This document shows, in pieces, positions 31,945 through 44,989 of a stretch of DNA of 64,000 nt. Every line of letters begins with the position of its first letter. Position 1 is the stretch's first letter. Origin of the DNA: Burhinus oedicnemus (Eukaryota; Chordata; Aves; Charadriiformes; Burhinidae); contig VFFE01007571.1 of NCBI GenBank assembly GCA_008921705.1, positions 220,395-284,394 on the forward strand, read 5' to 3'. A program made the translations under genes and the position numbers. A model generated the notes under the pieces. That model was given only the letters and a program-made list of their open reading frames with translations. It had not been told where the DNA came from and did no database searches.

Positions 31945-34900
31945 AAGTGGCATCAGGACACCTAACAGCAGATCTTCCTGCATTGCTTGAAGCCAGAGGA
32001 GAATAAGCTATTCCAACACATTTGTGTTTTATTGCTGTTTGGCCTGTGCAAATAATGCAGTTAAAATTTTCATATCATGCCCTCCAAAATTACATTTTTC
32101 TCTGTTCTCTGCTTCTTGCCCTTTCTTGCCATCAGCTGTAGCTTCCCTCCAGCCTAGGACAGCTGAAATGCTGCTTCAGTCTGTAGCTATACCAGTCTTG
32201 TTCCTAAGATAATTTACAGGAGACGCTAATGTACAAGACAGACTATTCCCTTCCGCCAGCAGCATCACCACAGCTGAATAAGTCATGTATGTAGCTCAGA
32301 TCAGGTGGCTGGAGGACAGAAGAACACAAGTCCTTTCTTGAACTCGTGACCCTCAAGCCCTGCCTTGCAATGTGCTAAATGTTGCTGAAAAGTCATCTCA
32401 GAGGAATTCGAACAGGGCTTTATTTGAATAAAGAAATACAGCACAGAGCACACAATAGTTGCTAATAAATCACAAGTTGGTTTTATTTTGCTAGTGCAAC
32501 TCTGCCTTATTTTTTTCCGTATTGGCCGTTTCTCCAAATTCCATTTTCCCAGTTGTGCACTTTTGTTCTTTTTTACTATGTGACAAATGGAGGTGCTGTT
32601 TATTATTTATTCTTTGGCTTTAATGTTGTGCAAGCTAGATCAATTCAGTTTTTGATAAATAAGACTGCTTTTTGCAGAAATTACTTAGTTGGATCAGTAC
32701 TCTTTTCTTCTTCCTCTGCAAAGGCTGACCTCTAACCCTGTCTACCCTACAGTGAAACCCCATTTATCCAGACCGCTTTTAAACTTGGTCTTGGTCAAAT
32801 CTAGACCATGTCCTCTACTCTGACCCCTGTATCAAATAACAGCTTAGTATCCTTTTATGGAAATAGTTTCTAACGTTCCTCATGCCTGTAGTTAAACGGA
32901 GTGAGCGCATGCTTTGGATTGACATCATGTAACTTGGAGTAAAACTTGGTTTTATTCTGAGAAAAAGTAACTTACAGCAGATGGCTAAAAAGACATGCAG
33001 GGAGAGCAGGACAGAAGGTTTGGGTTGCATGAGGTAGATCTGGGCCATGATGTGAGATGCTAAGCATGAGGAGAGACCTTAGAAAAACATAAGGATGCTT
33101 TCAGCTTCTTAACTCTTCTTTTTAACGCTCTTCTGTGTGTTAAGGTGTGCCTTCAGTTCAATATTTTCTCACATCTGAACACAATTATGTTTGCTGTGTT
33201 ATTTGACACAACATTTGACATGGCTTTTGGGTCAGAGTCGGCAAGGAAAAGGCATTTTGGAAGCGTACCTGTTGTCTGTATTTGAGTCACTATGCTTATA
33301 GTACTGCTGAGTCCAACTAGTCTAAAATCTGAAGTCCAGCTGCTCCCTTGGCCATGAGATAAAAAAATCTCAGTAAGGAAGAGGGTGTCTGTCTGTTTTT
33401 TGAAAGTTTGACGTTCACAAGGTCAGGAAGCTGTATGAGGGAGACAAAAAGAAGACACGAAGAAGTATATGTGGTAAAGAGACTGAGGTGAGATTCTTGT
33501 GTAACCTGAATCTTGGAACACAGCCTTTAAAGAGTATTGGGTATCACAAGGTCTTTGGTAACATGATGAGACTTGGCAACACAGGGGTTAAAATTGATTC
33601 CGATTTGCTCTTGCCTGCACTTAAAGCTAAAATGTGTTCAGTTGTAGTGATTTTTTGATGATGACTATGTTCAAACACAGTTACATGCTCCAGTAAGACT
33701 AATCCTATGGACTTTTTTTCTTCTGTCTTTTCCAGCCATGTACCTGTACCCTGTTCGGAAGTGGCACAGGCTGTAATGAATAAGCACTGGCCTCACCAGC
33801 TCTCACTACAGCTTCAGAAGTAGCAGGAACAGTGGCAGCTGGAAAGAGAAAAAGATAATCTGTGGTACACGGGATTTTCTGTCAGACTAGGGAGGGCTCC
33901 TGATGCAAGTGTAGCCCAAGGGTGGCAGGGAGAGGTTGACCTGTGACCTTCTTCTGCAGATCTGTTGGGATGTGAAAGCATGCCCAGGCACTCGATTAAC
34001 AGAGCAGGTGGTGGGTAATGCCAGTGACGTACTGGACACCTTTCCTTTTCTTCTGTAAGCGTTAATGGAAGTCTTAGGTGGGGAAGGGTCTAATGCAGCA
34101 GGGTTGAAGGTATTCTGGGGAGAAGGACAAGGCTGTGGCCTGGAAGGGATGAGTACATTGGGGAGGAACAGCTTTTGCAGTTCTGACTGCAGATTTTGCC
34201 TCTCCACTTAGCTCAAGGGACGCTCTCCCCACCCACATCTTTCCTTAAACAGCAAAAGGCTGTGTTCCTCGCTGGCAGGAGCAGTCTAGAGCCTGTTCCC
34301 TGGAGGTGGAAGTGGCAGAAGAAGCAGGATGGGAAGCGTGGGTGAGGATGATACCCAGCCCTGGTGAGACTTTTGTTGGAGAGCTTGGCCACAGTACTAG
34401 AAACTCTGGGAGGGAGGGCACGATAGGGTCTTAAAAGGCTACATGGCAGTCCTTGGGGGAGGACAGAAGCAAGGGGACAAGCAGCCTGATCCTTTCCAAC
34501 CTAGGACAGCAGCGAGCTTATGGAAGAACCCCTGAGACTGTGCTGCTCTTAGTCAAGAAAAGTGTCAGGGAGGACAGGTGCTGGAGCAAAAGCAATTTTT
34601 AAATTGGGTTGAGACAGAATGTTTCTGTAAGTAAAGTGCCCTGCGTCAAATCAACGTGAAGCCAGAGAAGCCCAAGGGCCTGCAAACCAGAGAATGATAG
34701 AAGTTTCTTGCAGCCCTGTGTCTCTGAAAGCTGCCTCTGCTCTCATTCAAGATGATGAACGGCAGCTTCAGGGAGCGTGTTACCCTATGATTGGAGGCAG
34801 GATCGGTCTGCAGGGATGGAGTGGTCTCCTTCCTTACAGTCCTGAGGCACTTCACTCTCCTGTGCACAGTGGGTTGAAATGCCTTGATGCCCAGGGGCTG

Positions 34901-35940
34901 AAAGAGTTCAGGCACCATGTTAGAAAGGTGAGGGGATGTAGGGTTCATGCACGGGGAGATAGCTGTGCTGGATTTCTGCTAGGCGATCTGTTCCACTGGC
35001 TGGAGGTTAGGGATGAGAGGCAAGGGGAAGCTAGACGTGTTTAATTGCCTGTAACTAATCAGGCATGTACACTCATCCTTCCTCTCCTTGTTCTTCTGAA
35101 AAAGTACCCTCTCAGACTCTCTCCCGATTCCTGCAGAGCCAGCGATGAGGCAGCTTATATGGGCATGGACATCGTGAAGCACAGAGCATCGCTGGCCTTG
35201 TGCTCAGTCCCTGCTGACAGGCTGAAGCACTAGGACTGGCACTATCAGGATGGTTCTAATTTCTGTGCCCTTTTGGCAAAAGGTGCTATTAAAAAATGAA
35301 TAGCAGCTGTGACTAACTCCAGGAATTGTTAGAAGAAGAACTTAGATCTATTTATCATAAGATCATGTAGTATTGCTGGGGCATACATATTTCTTTGCTG
35401 AGACGGGAAAAGGATGCAGGATGAAGGGATGTTTGTTCGTAGCAGGAGCTTAAAATGATGTGCAGTGAGTTCCTTCATACTTAGTGTTGGTTTTGAGCAC
35501 CTTGGTGCCTGGATTTTCAGTGGAAATAATTGACTATAACAAACTACAAATTTTAAAGCAGGACAGCGGTGATTTTGGATGAAATGAGAGCTGTTCTTCA
35601 CAGGGAAAATGTTGAAGGCACAATTCCCAGCCCTTGTAGTGAGAGTGAGCAAAAGGGGATTAAGAAAATTTCTGGGGAAAGCTTGTGGCACCCATTCATG
35701 TACCTAGCTGCTCCTTTTAAAAAATCGCAGTAGACGGGGTGCCTCGTCAGCAGGCATACCTTCCTCAGGAACCCACCACAGCTGCTGCTGCTCTGGAGCT
35801 CATAGCAGGAGAGGAAAACTGTCTGGAGTGAGGCAGTGGGCAAATATCCGTGTATCCTCTCTAGCCTTTGAGCTGGCTGCTCTTCTGAGTCACTGTGCTG
35901 GGGAGGTTGAACCCCTGGGCTTAAAGCAGTGATCACGATC

Positions 35941-35976
35941 CCCTGGTTTAGGGTGAGACCCTGGCTTAGAGTGAGA
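35941..35976 (+). repeat. 2 x 18-bp tandem repeat
   Basis: CCCTGGTTTAGGGTGAGA is followed directly by CCCTGGCTTAGAGTGAGA, two mismatches. Small local duplication. Confidence 0.85.
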
Positions 35977-38900
35977 CACGAAAAGTAAACATACAGCGCT
36001 GCCCTAGGGAGTCCGGTTGTGGCAGCATTAGCAGTTAGGTGCCTATATTAGCATTTTAATCAAATAACTAGATATCCTAGAATTACATGTTTGAATCTCT
36101 GTAGGCTAAACATAGCTTCAGAGGCAAATAATTTCCATGTAATTTTAGGGTGGAGAATGTCCTTTGGGTAACAGCTGCCTGCTCTGCATGGGCATTAAAA
36201 ATCCTGTGGCACTTTATTGAAAGCAGAGGTTTGTCTCAGAGGCCTTGCTTAAAACATCCCTCAGCGTGCTGGCTGTCTGCCTGGCTGCAGTCCTGACACC
36301 CAGGAGGGCATGCAGTTCAGGGGGAGATACTGCAACTCCTGTTTGCTGTATTGTTTGTAGAGTGTCACGGAAGCCTTGATATAAATGTGGACAGCTTGCC
36401 CAGGTCACAGCAAGGATGGTCTTGCTGGCATCGGTCTGAGCATATTTGTTTATGTGGTATGGTGGGTGCCCAAGCCCTGGGAAGAGTAAGAGATCTTTGA
36501 GGACAGGAAAACAGATTGCCCAGTCACAGGCTGGCCCAAATTCTGCCTCATCAGTAATATCCAAGGCTGGCTGTGTTGACCTGGGGCAGTCCACTGGTTC
36601 CTGCAGTGGACACGCATCTACAGGCCCAGGTTCGGTCTGAAAAGTTCTCAGGAGGCATCCAGGCCATGCTAGAACTGACCTTACATACTTTTTTTCCCCG
36701 TTTTTTTCATCATGTCAGAGATTTAAAAAGTTCTAATGATAAACCATCTGGAATAGGTTTCTTTTCAAAAGAAAAGAATGAAGTCGATGTGAGTTGGCAG
36801 GAGCTTTCAGAGACATTTCCCCCACCCCCCTCTGTTTATATATTATGCAGAGAACTCTACAGGAAAATGGGATACATGAAGTTGAGCATTTCATGACAAG
36901 TTGTCACATTCTGTGCATAAATTTCTGTAAAGTATTAGGCACCAGTGGTGGGAGGAGATATTAGGTCACTCATTGCTGATCCTGGGAAGTTTAGGGGACT
37001 TTGCATGTTCTTTGAGAGTGTCCCTTTGATGGAACAAACATCACCTGTCCAGAATTATTCCTTCATGGTGCATATAATCTATCCATTTATTTGATAAAGG
37101 TACCCATAAAAAACCGGAAATGACCCAGCAACACTCCCAGTACTAATATCAGTCCTATCCTGCTGTTCATCTTTGTATCTTCCAGCTTTCTACTGCATGA
37201 AGTAATGAAGAACTAAAGGTAAGACTCAGTCCTTTTTCTTCTTAAAAGCACATTACAAATACTAACCTTAATTCCTCTTCTGCCTGTTTTCAGAAGGTTG
37301 AATATCAGTTTTTCAGAGGATTTAAGTACCCACAGTGCATTTGAAGGTCTTTGAGTGACAGATGTTAAGAACCTCTGAACATCTGAGCCCTATTAAACAC
37401 TCCCCAGGTGCATGTGAGGGATGTATCAGAACCAGCATCAGAATTTGGGTGGTCCCAGATCCAAACTGTGGTCTAATCACACCTCTTTCAGATGTTGTTT
37501 GCAGACGATGGCAGAAGGGCATCACATTTCTGATGACTCCAGCATTACTCCTGAGTGGTGCATGGCATCATTGTCTTCGCGCCCTTGGAGGAGGGTAATA
37601 CTGGATTGAGCAGTGCTATAGGGTATTGGTGGGAAAAAAATTGCTTTTTTTTCTCTTAGCAGTGTTAGGACACAATTTCAGCCTTTAATTTCTCACACCG
37701 CCTTCCCCCCCCCCCAGCTATTTCATGTAAACTTCTCATGAAAGCAATAGTCTTTCTGAAGGTGTGTTTGGACTGTCATTGCTTAAGCCCACAGGGAGAG
37801 CACATCCCTCACATAAATTGTGGTTGATGGTGAATCTGGACAGTGCTTGTACCATTGCACAGACTCTGGCTAGATGCAGGTGGGAATTGCTAAGGTCCTC
37901 AAACCTGCAGTTTTCCCAGACATTTTCAGTGATACTCTCAGAAGGCAGTAAGTACTAATAAAGCTTGGAGCGCTGCTCTGTGGAGCCCAGGACATATTTC
38001 CTTTTGACTCTATAAAACCACTGTCAGGTAGAACTCCCATGAGTAAACCTCACTGTTGTAAGTGCCCCCTCCACAGCCTGCCCAGCCCATGGAAAAGTCC
38101 CTAGTGTAGGGGACTGCCAGGAGCACATACAACATTGCGCATCCAGGCTCTTCATATATGGTGTGAACACGGCAGAAGCTCTAAACAGCCCAGCACCGAA
38201 GCCAAATCCCCTTGGTCAGCTAGTTTGTTCACACTGTACAGATTAAAATACAAGCCTCAATCATAATATTAAATCTACCCCCTCTCCCTGCCATGCTGTA
38301 TTGTCTAGGTGAGGAGGAAAGGGGAAACTGTTTTCATTCCCTTCAAATTAATTAGAAATTGATGTGGGGGGAGGACTCATCCAGACAGTAACAGGGGTTA
38401 TTATGTTTCATAACTGCATCTAACCAAGGATGTATTGCACAAAATTCAGAGTCAACAAGAGTCTCTGGTATCAGGGTCAAGTCAGTACATCCTCTGTAAC
38501 CAAAGTAATTCAGCTCAGCACGCTACCTGTGTAGGAGAGAGGGCTGGGTGGCCCTTCAGACTTCAGCTCTCTGAGAAGGCTGGTAAGGTATTGCTTACCA
38601 GCATACATGGCAGTCCTTTCCAAATCTGGATTCTCAGTGCTACATTTTCTCTTTGCATATGCCTTATCATGAATGCAAGTGGTTAAGCTTTCCTCCTCCT
38701 TTTTTAAAGATCACATTTAATTTTTCTTTTTTTCTCTAATGATTTAGATGAAATATTTAAGCTCACCCCTGTAAATCCCCTTGGGGCACCTGCCAGAAGG
38801 TTGTGAAACCTGGGTGAGGGATGGTGGAGGGGTGTACACTGTTAATTAGTGGAGGCTGGCAACCCCCTAACACTTCCGCTCGTGCTGCTGTCGATGGCTC

Positions 38901-40098
38901 TGAGGTCTGGCTTTGTGGGAGCCGATTCACACAGGCGTTTGGAAATAACTGGACTCTGACAGCAACTCCCACTCTGATAGAAGAGAGCCAGCAACCAGCT
39001 TAATAGGTTGCTGCAGCCAGCAAAGTCCTCTGGTGAGGAGCAGTGAAGTGAAGAAAAACAAAGCCCATTCCAACCACTGCCACAGCAGACAACAATTGAG
39101 AGCAAAAAATCATTTTATTGCATATGGAGGGGGGGAAATGAGGGAAAGAAAAGGGAACGAGATGGCATTTTTTACAACTAAGGGTTTAATGGTTTCTTTC
39201 CTTTCTCCCCTTCCTGTTAAAGGTGACAAAAATACACAGAAAGAGAACTCCACAGATTTTCATTCTTCTTGTAAGAGAAGACGGTGCAGCCGAAGCTTCT
39301 TCCTCGCATTAAGTTTTCAGAAGGAAAGTCAGTTCCCCTTTCTCTGGCTCCTCATAGCGGCATTTTTCTGGCTCCAGCAACCTAATAGGTTGATTGCTGA
39401 GCCTCTTCTGTTTCAATTACTTTTGATTGATTCTCAGGTCTGTGTCAGGCACTCGGTGCAGCCACCATCCCAGGAACAAATCTGCAGCAGCTGAAGATGA
39501 AAATAGCTTCCATGACCACTTAGGAGGGGAGTTCAAGCATCTTTTCTAAACATGAGGTGGCTGTAGCCTTCCCTCAAAATCGTCTCTCTGGCCAGGGCTG
39601 CTCGTGATGAGGTTCCTGTTCCCGATGGCTCGCTGAGCTGCACTTAGCCTCAGCTGCAGCTAGGAAGGAGGGTGAAAGGAGCTTTAATATCGTTACGCTG
39701 CTCAACTTGCGGTTGCTGGAGGGCACTGCTGTTACTGCTTTCTTGTTTGGTTTTTTACTGAAGAAGCAGTGGGAGAGGGAAGGGAGAGAAAGGGAGTTGG
39801 GAAAAGGAGTGGAGGTGATGGTGACTGGTTCGTCACAGAAGCAGCCAGCCTCTGCAGTTGCTTTGTAAACATCTGACTCTTTTCTTAGCAGTAGCAGCCT
39901 CAAGCCTTCAGACTGGCAAAGGAGTAGTGAGGACAGATCTGTACTGCTGCCCGGGCTGAGAGCTAGTCTGGCTTCCTGCATAAGTCAGCGCAAACTGAGA
40001 ACGAAAGCAGTCTGGAGAACTGGGGCTATTTGTGTCAACAGTAGGATTATATTTCTGTATTTTTAATTTCCTACTGTTGCTGTCCAATTCAACTCAGC
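35977..40098. other. Unique DNA, no gene recognised
   Basis: A C11 run lies at 37705-37715. A possible 33-bp exon at 37187-37219 has splice-like borders but stops in every frame. AT-rich patches at 38340 and 38695-38760 may be conserved elements. Frames up to 153 codons (39033-39494) have no recognisable domain. Confidence 0.4.
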
Positions 40099-40420
40099 AT
40101 GGGATCACAGCATAATTCAGGCTGGATGGGACCCTGGGAGGCTCAGAGCAGGGTCAGCCCCAGGCCAGACCAGGCTGCTCAGGGCTGTGTCTGGTCGGGG
40201 CTCGAAACCTCCCAGGATGGAGCCTGCGCAGCCTCCTGGGCTGCCTGCTCCACTGCTAGACTGTCATGGGGAAATCGTTTTCCTTGCATCTAGTCTGAAT
40301 CTCTCTTCTTTCAATGTATGCCCGTTGTCTCTTGCTTTCCTGCCACACACACCGGTGAAGTTACCCGTTCCCTTTTCTGGATGACCTTCCTATAGGTATG
40401 GGCAGGCCTCACATTTGCCT
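40099..40420 (-). mobile_element. CR1 LINE, 3' region
   Basis: On the + strand the segment reads as the reverse complement of a CR1 3' end. It opens GGATCACAGCATAATTCAGG, continues with GCTGGATGGGACCCTGGGAG, CAGACCAGGCTGCTCAGGG, AACCTCCCAGGATGGAGCC, TGCCTGCTCCACTGCTAGAC and TATGCCCGTTGTCTCTTGC, and ends GATGACCTTCCTATAGGTAT. All have close counterparts in the avian CR1 consensus I remember. Moderately diverged, presumed dead. Confidence 0.85.
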
Positions 40421-40478
40421 TTCTTTAGTTGTCAGGGAAATCCCTGGACCTCCACAGTCTTTTGCAGATGTTAGAAGA

Positions 40479-40835
40479 TTAGATGTTAGGACTCGCAAGC
40501 ATATGGACCAGCTCTCTTGGCGCTCTTGGATGCAACTGTTGGGTCTCATGGACTTGAGGAGACCAAGATCTCTCAGGCAATCCCTGAGTCAATGCATATC
40601 TGCTTGCTGGTAGTTTTCCTCTGGGTCCAGAGGGCTGGGAGACCTTGTTGATGAAGACTAATATAGAGAAGGCGTTGAGTACCTTAGCCTTACCTGTGCC
40701 CTGTGTCACTAAATCACTTCCCAATTCAGCAATGGACCTACATTTTCTCTGTTTAGCCTTTTTTGCTGATGTAGTGGTAGAAGATTTTCCTGTCATCCTT
40801 GATGTTCCCTCCAAGTGACGACTGTAGGTCAGCTT
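40479..40835 (-). pseudogene. CR1 ORF2 fragment (endonuclease-RT linker), broken
   Basis: The - strand encodes a worn piece of CR1 ORF2 just before the reverse-transcriptase core. Recognisable words are DLVTQGTGKAKVLNAF and HPRAPRELVHMLA, matching the family's 'DLVTKDTEKAEVLNAF' and 'HPRVLRELADVIA'. Upstream, a shift of frame is needed to keep the match (YHYIS for YKYIS). It lies in the same orientation as the CR1 3' region just below it, but the catalytic core between them is missing. Either one element lost its centre or two copies lie side by side. Confidence 0.75.
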
Positions 40836-43225
40836 TGGATCAAAGGTAGCTATGGGGGACCCTCCAAAAAGCAACTAGCTCATCACATTCAAAGACCTGG
40901 GCTTCCAGTCCCTGCCTGAGGTGGGCTGATGCAACAGGGTGCTGCTTCAAATGACCCCTGGGGAGAACTCGTACGGTTGATTTAAAGCAGCAGGTGTGCA
41001 GCGGTGAAAGCTTTCATGCAGGGGAAACCTGGTGCACCCAACATTGAACTCCGAGCAGCTCTGCCAGGGACTTGCCTGTCTCCCCGTGAGTTGCCCTCAG
41101 CAGCCAGGCAGGAGGAGAGGCATGTTCATGTGCCTCCTTGACTTGTGAGGCGGATGGCTTTGTCCGGGAGGCACAGATTCTCTTACAGTTAATGTGTCTT
41201 CTAGAAATACCCCCTCATGTCTGCTGGGAGGAGATAGTGCAGGGTAGCAGAACGGCATCTGGGGGGTGGGCTGACAGATATCATGGGGGCCCCCTTCCTC
41301 CCACCCTGACAAAAGGGAGCGGTGGTGCCAATAAGGTGATCCAGCCCCACACTCCTGCCCATGCCCCATGAGCACCGTGCTCCCTGGGGACCCAGGGGTC
41401 CCACCGCAAGCAAACAGCTGGAGACGAGGTGCTCCCTCCACTCCTACCCTTCCAGTACCCAGGGGTTCCGGGAAGGGAAACAGACTGAGAAGGCAAGTTA
41501 ATATGAATGGACATGCTGTGAAAAATGGATACTAAATTATCCCCTGATCCAATAAACTTCTCAACCCACGCTCTCGGTGGGTAGACAGGCCTCACGAGTT
41601 GCTCAGCAGCTCAATAAAATCTGTCTCTGCCCTGTCAGATCGAAAAGGGAAACAAATGGCAGAATTCGGGGCCCTCCCCCAAGGGGGTCTTGCTTCTGCA
41701 TGAAAGGCTCTGCCTGTGATGCCAGCTCCCTGCCCGCAGCCTGAGGGGACCACATCGTGGGCAGCTGATTCACCCACACGCTCATGATCGCTCTGAGGTG
41801 CAGGAGCCCGCAGAGCGTTTGCTGTCAGCCCCAGCAGAGGGGCTGCGGCAAGGGTGAGCAGATGGAGGGTCAGCCCCCTGTACTACACCAACCCTGCCCT
41901 GCACCCCTGGTCACTCAGTTGTCCGGAGGCGGCTGCCTGGGTGGGAGCACCCTTACAGGGCTGCGTTTGCCCTTGCAGGGGGCTACAGTTGATGCCCTGC
42001 CTGGAGGAAGGGCTTAATCCTGTTACACCAATACCAGTTTCTTCTGCTGTCTCTGACGGGGGCTGTTGCACCTCTGTACATAGGTGTAGGATGATTCATG
42101 AGCATGCGTGTGTGTTGTATTTGCACTCAGGTTGTGCTAATCCTGTTTAGTCATTTTTCAGTGGATTTCATTTAGGTACTGGGCTGGGGCTCCGTGTGCC
42201 CTTGACAATACTGAGCAACACCATTGCTCATATTTAAACTCACTGACACAGCTAGTGATGGTGAAATTAAAGGAGACAATGACATAAAGCTCTCACCCAG
42301 CAGCAGTTTGCCTCCTGCCAATCACTACTCTTGTATTTTCCCTCCCTTGCCAAAACCCAAGGAAAAGGGGCAGATTTTGCAGCTTACCTGGAAGACCAGC
42401 AGGTCTGAGCTCTTCTGGACCGACCTGCATGCCCAGGCTGCGGCAGCTAAGCCTGCAGAGCGCAGAGGAAGACCAGGCACCACCTGCCGTGCAAACCCTC
42501 TGCGAAGCCACGGCAAACCCCTCGCAGAATGTAAAGCAGGTGATATGTGCCAGCAAAGACTTTCGGCCTCGCCACTGCGAGCAGCTCACTTGTGCTCACC
42601 CAGCCAGTAGCAAAGCCAGAAATAGCCTGGGCGGCTGGGGCCCAGCACCCGGCTCTCGCCTCCGGTCCATGGCCGCTCTCCAGCTCTGACTGTACACGCC
42701 AGTTTGCTGCCGTGGCCTCTCTTGCTGGCTGGCAGAAGGAGAGGTCTGCTCCCCAAAATGGCAGCTGAAGACACAGATGTTACACGCTTTATTCCGTGGC
42801 TTTTGATACTAACCAAATAAGTCACAACTGGTTTGCCATACTTTTTTTTTTTTTTTACTGTTATCAGAGCTGAAAATATGGCTTCTATTAACACTGCAGC
42901 AATAGGAAGAAAAGGCTTTTCCTGCATTCCCGGTTTAAAAATAAAAATAAAAACAACTACAGAGAAACAGCTCGTGCCCCTTGTGTAGGCTTTAATTTTA
43001 TCTCAGGTTTCTACCATCGTAACGCTTGACAGCAAGTGCTGTAGTCATGAGGATCCAGATTTGGAAGGGCATTAACAGTGCCTAATTTTTGTTGGTTTTT
43101 AGTGAATCGTAGGTGCCTAAAAACCTTTACTATCTGGTCTAGGATTTCTGTCACTATACCCTCAGAAACTCCTCCTTTCTATTGGATACGTAGTTTCCTT
43201 TACTGTTTTCAAAGACTATAGAAAC
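40836..43225. other. Unique DNA, moderately GC-rich, no gene recognised
   Basis: Frames up to 128 codons (42224-42610) overlap on both strands. A T14-15 run lies at 42842-42856. No domain, splice-flanked frame or repeat family recognised. Confidence 0.4.
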
Positions 43226-43385
43226 AGGACTTTGTGAAACTTAGCAAGTTAATAGTAACTGGCCATAACGGCTAAGTAATTATTAGCTACCCACAGAATA
43301 AATGAAAGATTAAAAGGCAGTAATCTTCTTTCGTCTTTGTCACTTGCTATTAATGGCTTCCTAGTCTACATACTAAATGGTTATC
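43226..43385. promoter_or_regulatory. AT-rich candidate conserved element
   Basis: Contains AAGTTAATAGTAACTGGCCA, Myb-like TAACGG, TAATTATTA (43277-43285), AATGAAAGATTAAAAGG and GCTATTAATGGC. This dense set of homeodomain and Myb cores is what deeply conserved enhancers look like. Needs an alignment. Confidence 0.3.
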
Positions 43386-43767
43386 AAGGCAGTGTTCTGT
43401 TGCAGAAAATCTGTAGTGTTAAATTTGAATTTACTGAGAGCAGAGAATAGGTTCACTTGAATAGGGACGGCAAAATGATAAGGAGTTTTGGTTTACAGGG
43501 ACTTTGTCCCAGTCTAAATCCAAACAATGCTTTTCACATACTGGTGGTCATTGGTGGCACTTGAAACTGGGAGTAGACAAAAGCCTTTGTAGGAGCCAGG
43601 GGCAGTGCTCGGCAGTCCGCTCTCCACGGACCTGTAAGTGTGCAGAAAGCAGCAAGGCAAACTAGTTTCAGCATTGTCATAAATTCTGTTCTGTGTGGAC
43701 AGCCCCATGGCTACTCAATTTCTAAAGGGGGGCATTTCCACCTTAGAAAATACACATGGTGTACAAA

Positions 43768-43794
43768 TTAAAAAAGGTTAAAAAAGGTTAAAAA
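43768..43794 (+). repeat. TTAAAAAAGG tandem repeat
   Basis: Two and a half copies of a 10-bp unit. Seen directly. Confidence 0.85.
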
Positions 43795-44382
43795 CTAGGG
43801 CACTAGGAACAGAAGAAAGTATTTGGCATCTAGCAGACATGGGAAATACTGAATGTGGGATGAGGAGCCATGGCTAGGCTAGTCATTGCCATGTAATGAG
43901 GAGGGAAAAGATCAGCCTTTCCAGCTCCATGCCTCATAAAATCCAACTGAAATCAATCCAAGATTTTGCCAATCGTGAGTCATTCAGCAATCCCAAGGTC
44001 AGGCCAACGGACTCTCCATCTCACATCATCATCTGTTCTCTTTATCCCTCTACTGCAGACAGGAAATCAAGAGACAGAGCTTGATCGCTGCAATACAGAC
44101 AAACATTTGGGCCCAGACTGCAAAGTAATTAAGTGTGCATTAAGGCCCACTCGCGTTTAGCAAAGCCCTTACGTACATGCCTCAAGTGCCACTGGAGCTA
44201 GAGGCACACAAAGAAACACTTAAATTCCTTTCTGGCTCACTGCTAACTACAGTATAAATATTTAGGAATATATTTAAAGAGTCTCTGGGCTGAACACAGC
44301 TCTTACTGCACAGACAGGGGCTAGAAGAATTGGGATCTTTCAAGTTGCCACTGCAAGTTGAGGTGCATGGTAGGTGCTGGAA

Positions 44383-44399
44383 ACAGACAGACAGACAGC
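44383..44399 (+). repeat. (ACAG)n microsatellite
   Basis: About four ACAG units. Seen directly. Confidence 0.8.
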
Positions 44400-44769
44400 A
44401 TGGAAAGGGGGCTTTCCGTGGCAGCTGGAGAGCAAAAGTGAATTAAGAGAGGGTAGCCAGGGTCTGCACAATTACAAGTGCACTTTATGTGCATTTAAGG
44501 TTGAATGTTTGTACTGAGATTGTGGCATCTATGTTGGGAAACTGAAAAATCAGAAGCCAAAACAATTCCCTCTTTTCTCTCATGATGTATTCTTCTCTTC
44601 TCTGATATAGCCTCCTAATTTCCATATAGGGGAAGGAGGGCAAGGACCTAATGCAGGGTTTTGAACTCTTGGGGTGGCAGTACAGCTGAGTAAATCAATG
44701 GCAGTGTGGTTTCAGGGATATATCACCCCTAGTATTTAAAAGCACATGTGCACGTTTGTCCAATTAATA

Positions 44770-44900
44770 TTCTTGGTACAAAAGGCAAATCATTGCTTGA
44801 ACTGCTAGGCAGTGAGGAGGGCCAGGTCCCTGCCCTGAAGAGTTTACAGATGAAATGTAAAGAAGGGAACGGTGCTGCAGGGGAAGAGGGAACACAACAT
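44770..44900 (+). mobile_element. Possible LINE/SINE-derived fragment
   Basis: GGTCCCTGCCCTGAAGAGTT with TACAGATGAAATG parallels a widespread amniote repeat segment ('gtccctgccctgaagagcttacagtctaa'). A similar but weaker match is at 53385-53425. The family cannot be fixed by eye. Confidence 0.35.
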
Positions 44901-44989
44901 GAGCTGAGGCACAGTTGTTATTCCTGGCATACTCTGAAGCCTCCTTCCCAGTCTGTTGCCTGCCTTTGATGTGGATTATTCCTCCTTTA

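Larger units (their letters stand above)
30861..35940. other. Unique DNA, no gene recognised
   Basis: Contains a T/C tract at 31383-31420 and a G11 run at 31934-31944. A strong pyrimidine tract and AG precede 33736, but no good donor follows. Frames of up to 120 codons overlap on both strands and have no domains. AT-rich stretches at 32400-32650 could be conserved elements. Confidence 0.4.

Noticed and set aside
37187..37219. 33-bp segment with acceptor and GTAAGA donor
   Set aside because: Stops in all three frames and is very short; treated as a pseudo-exon.
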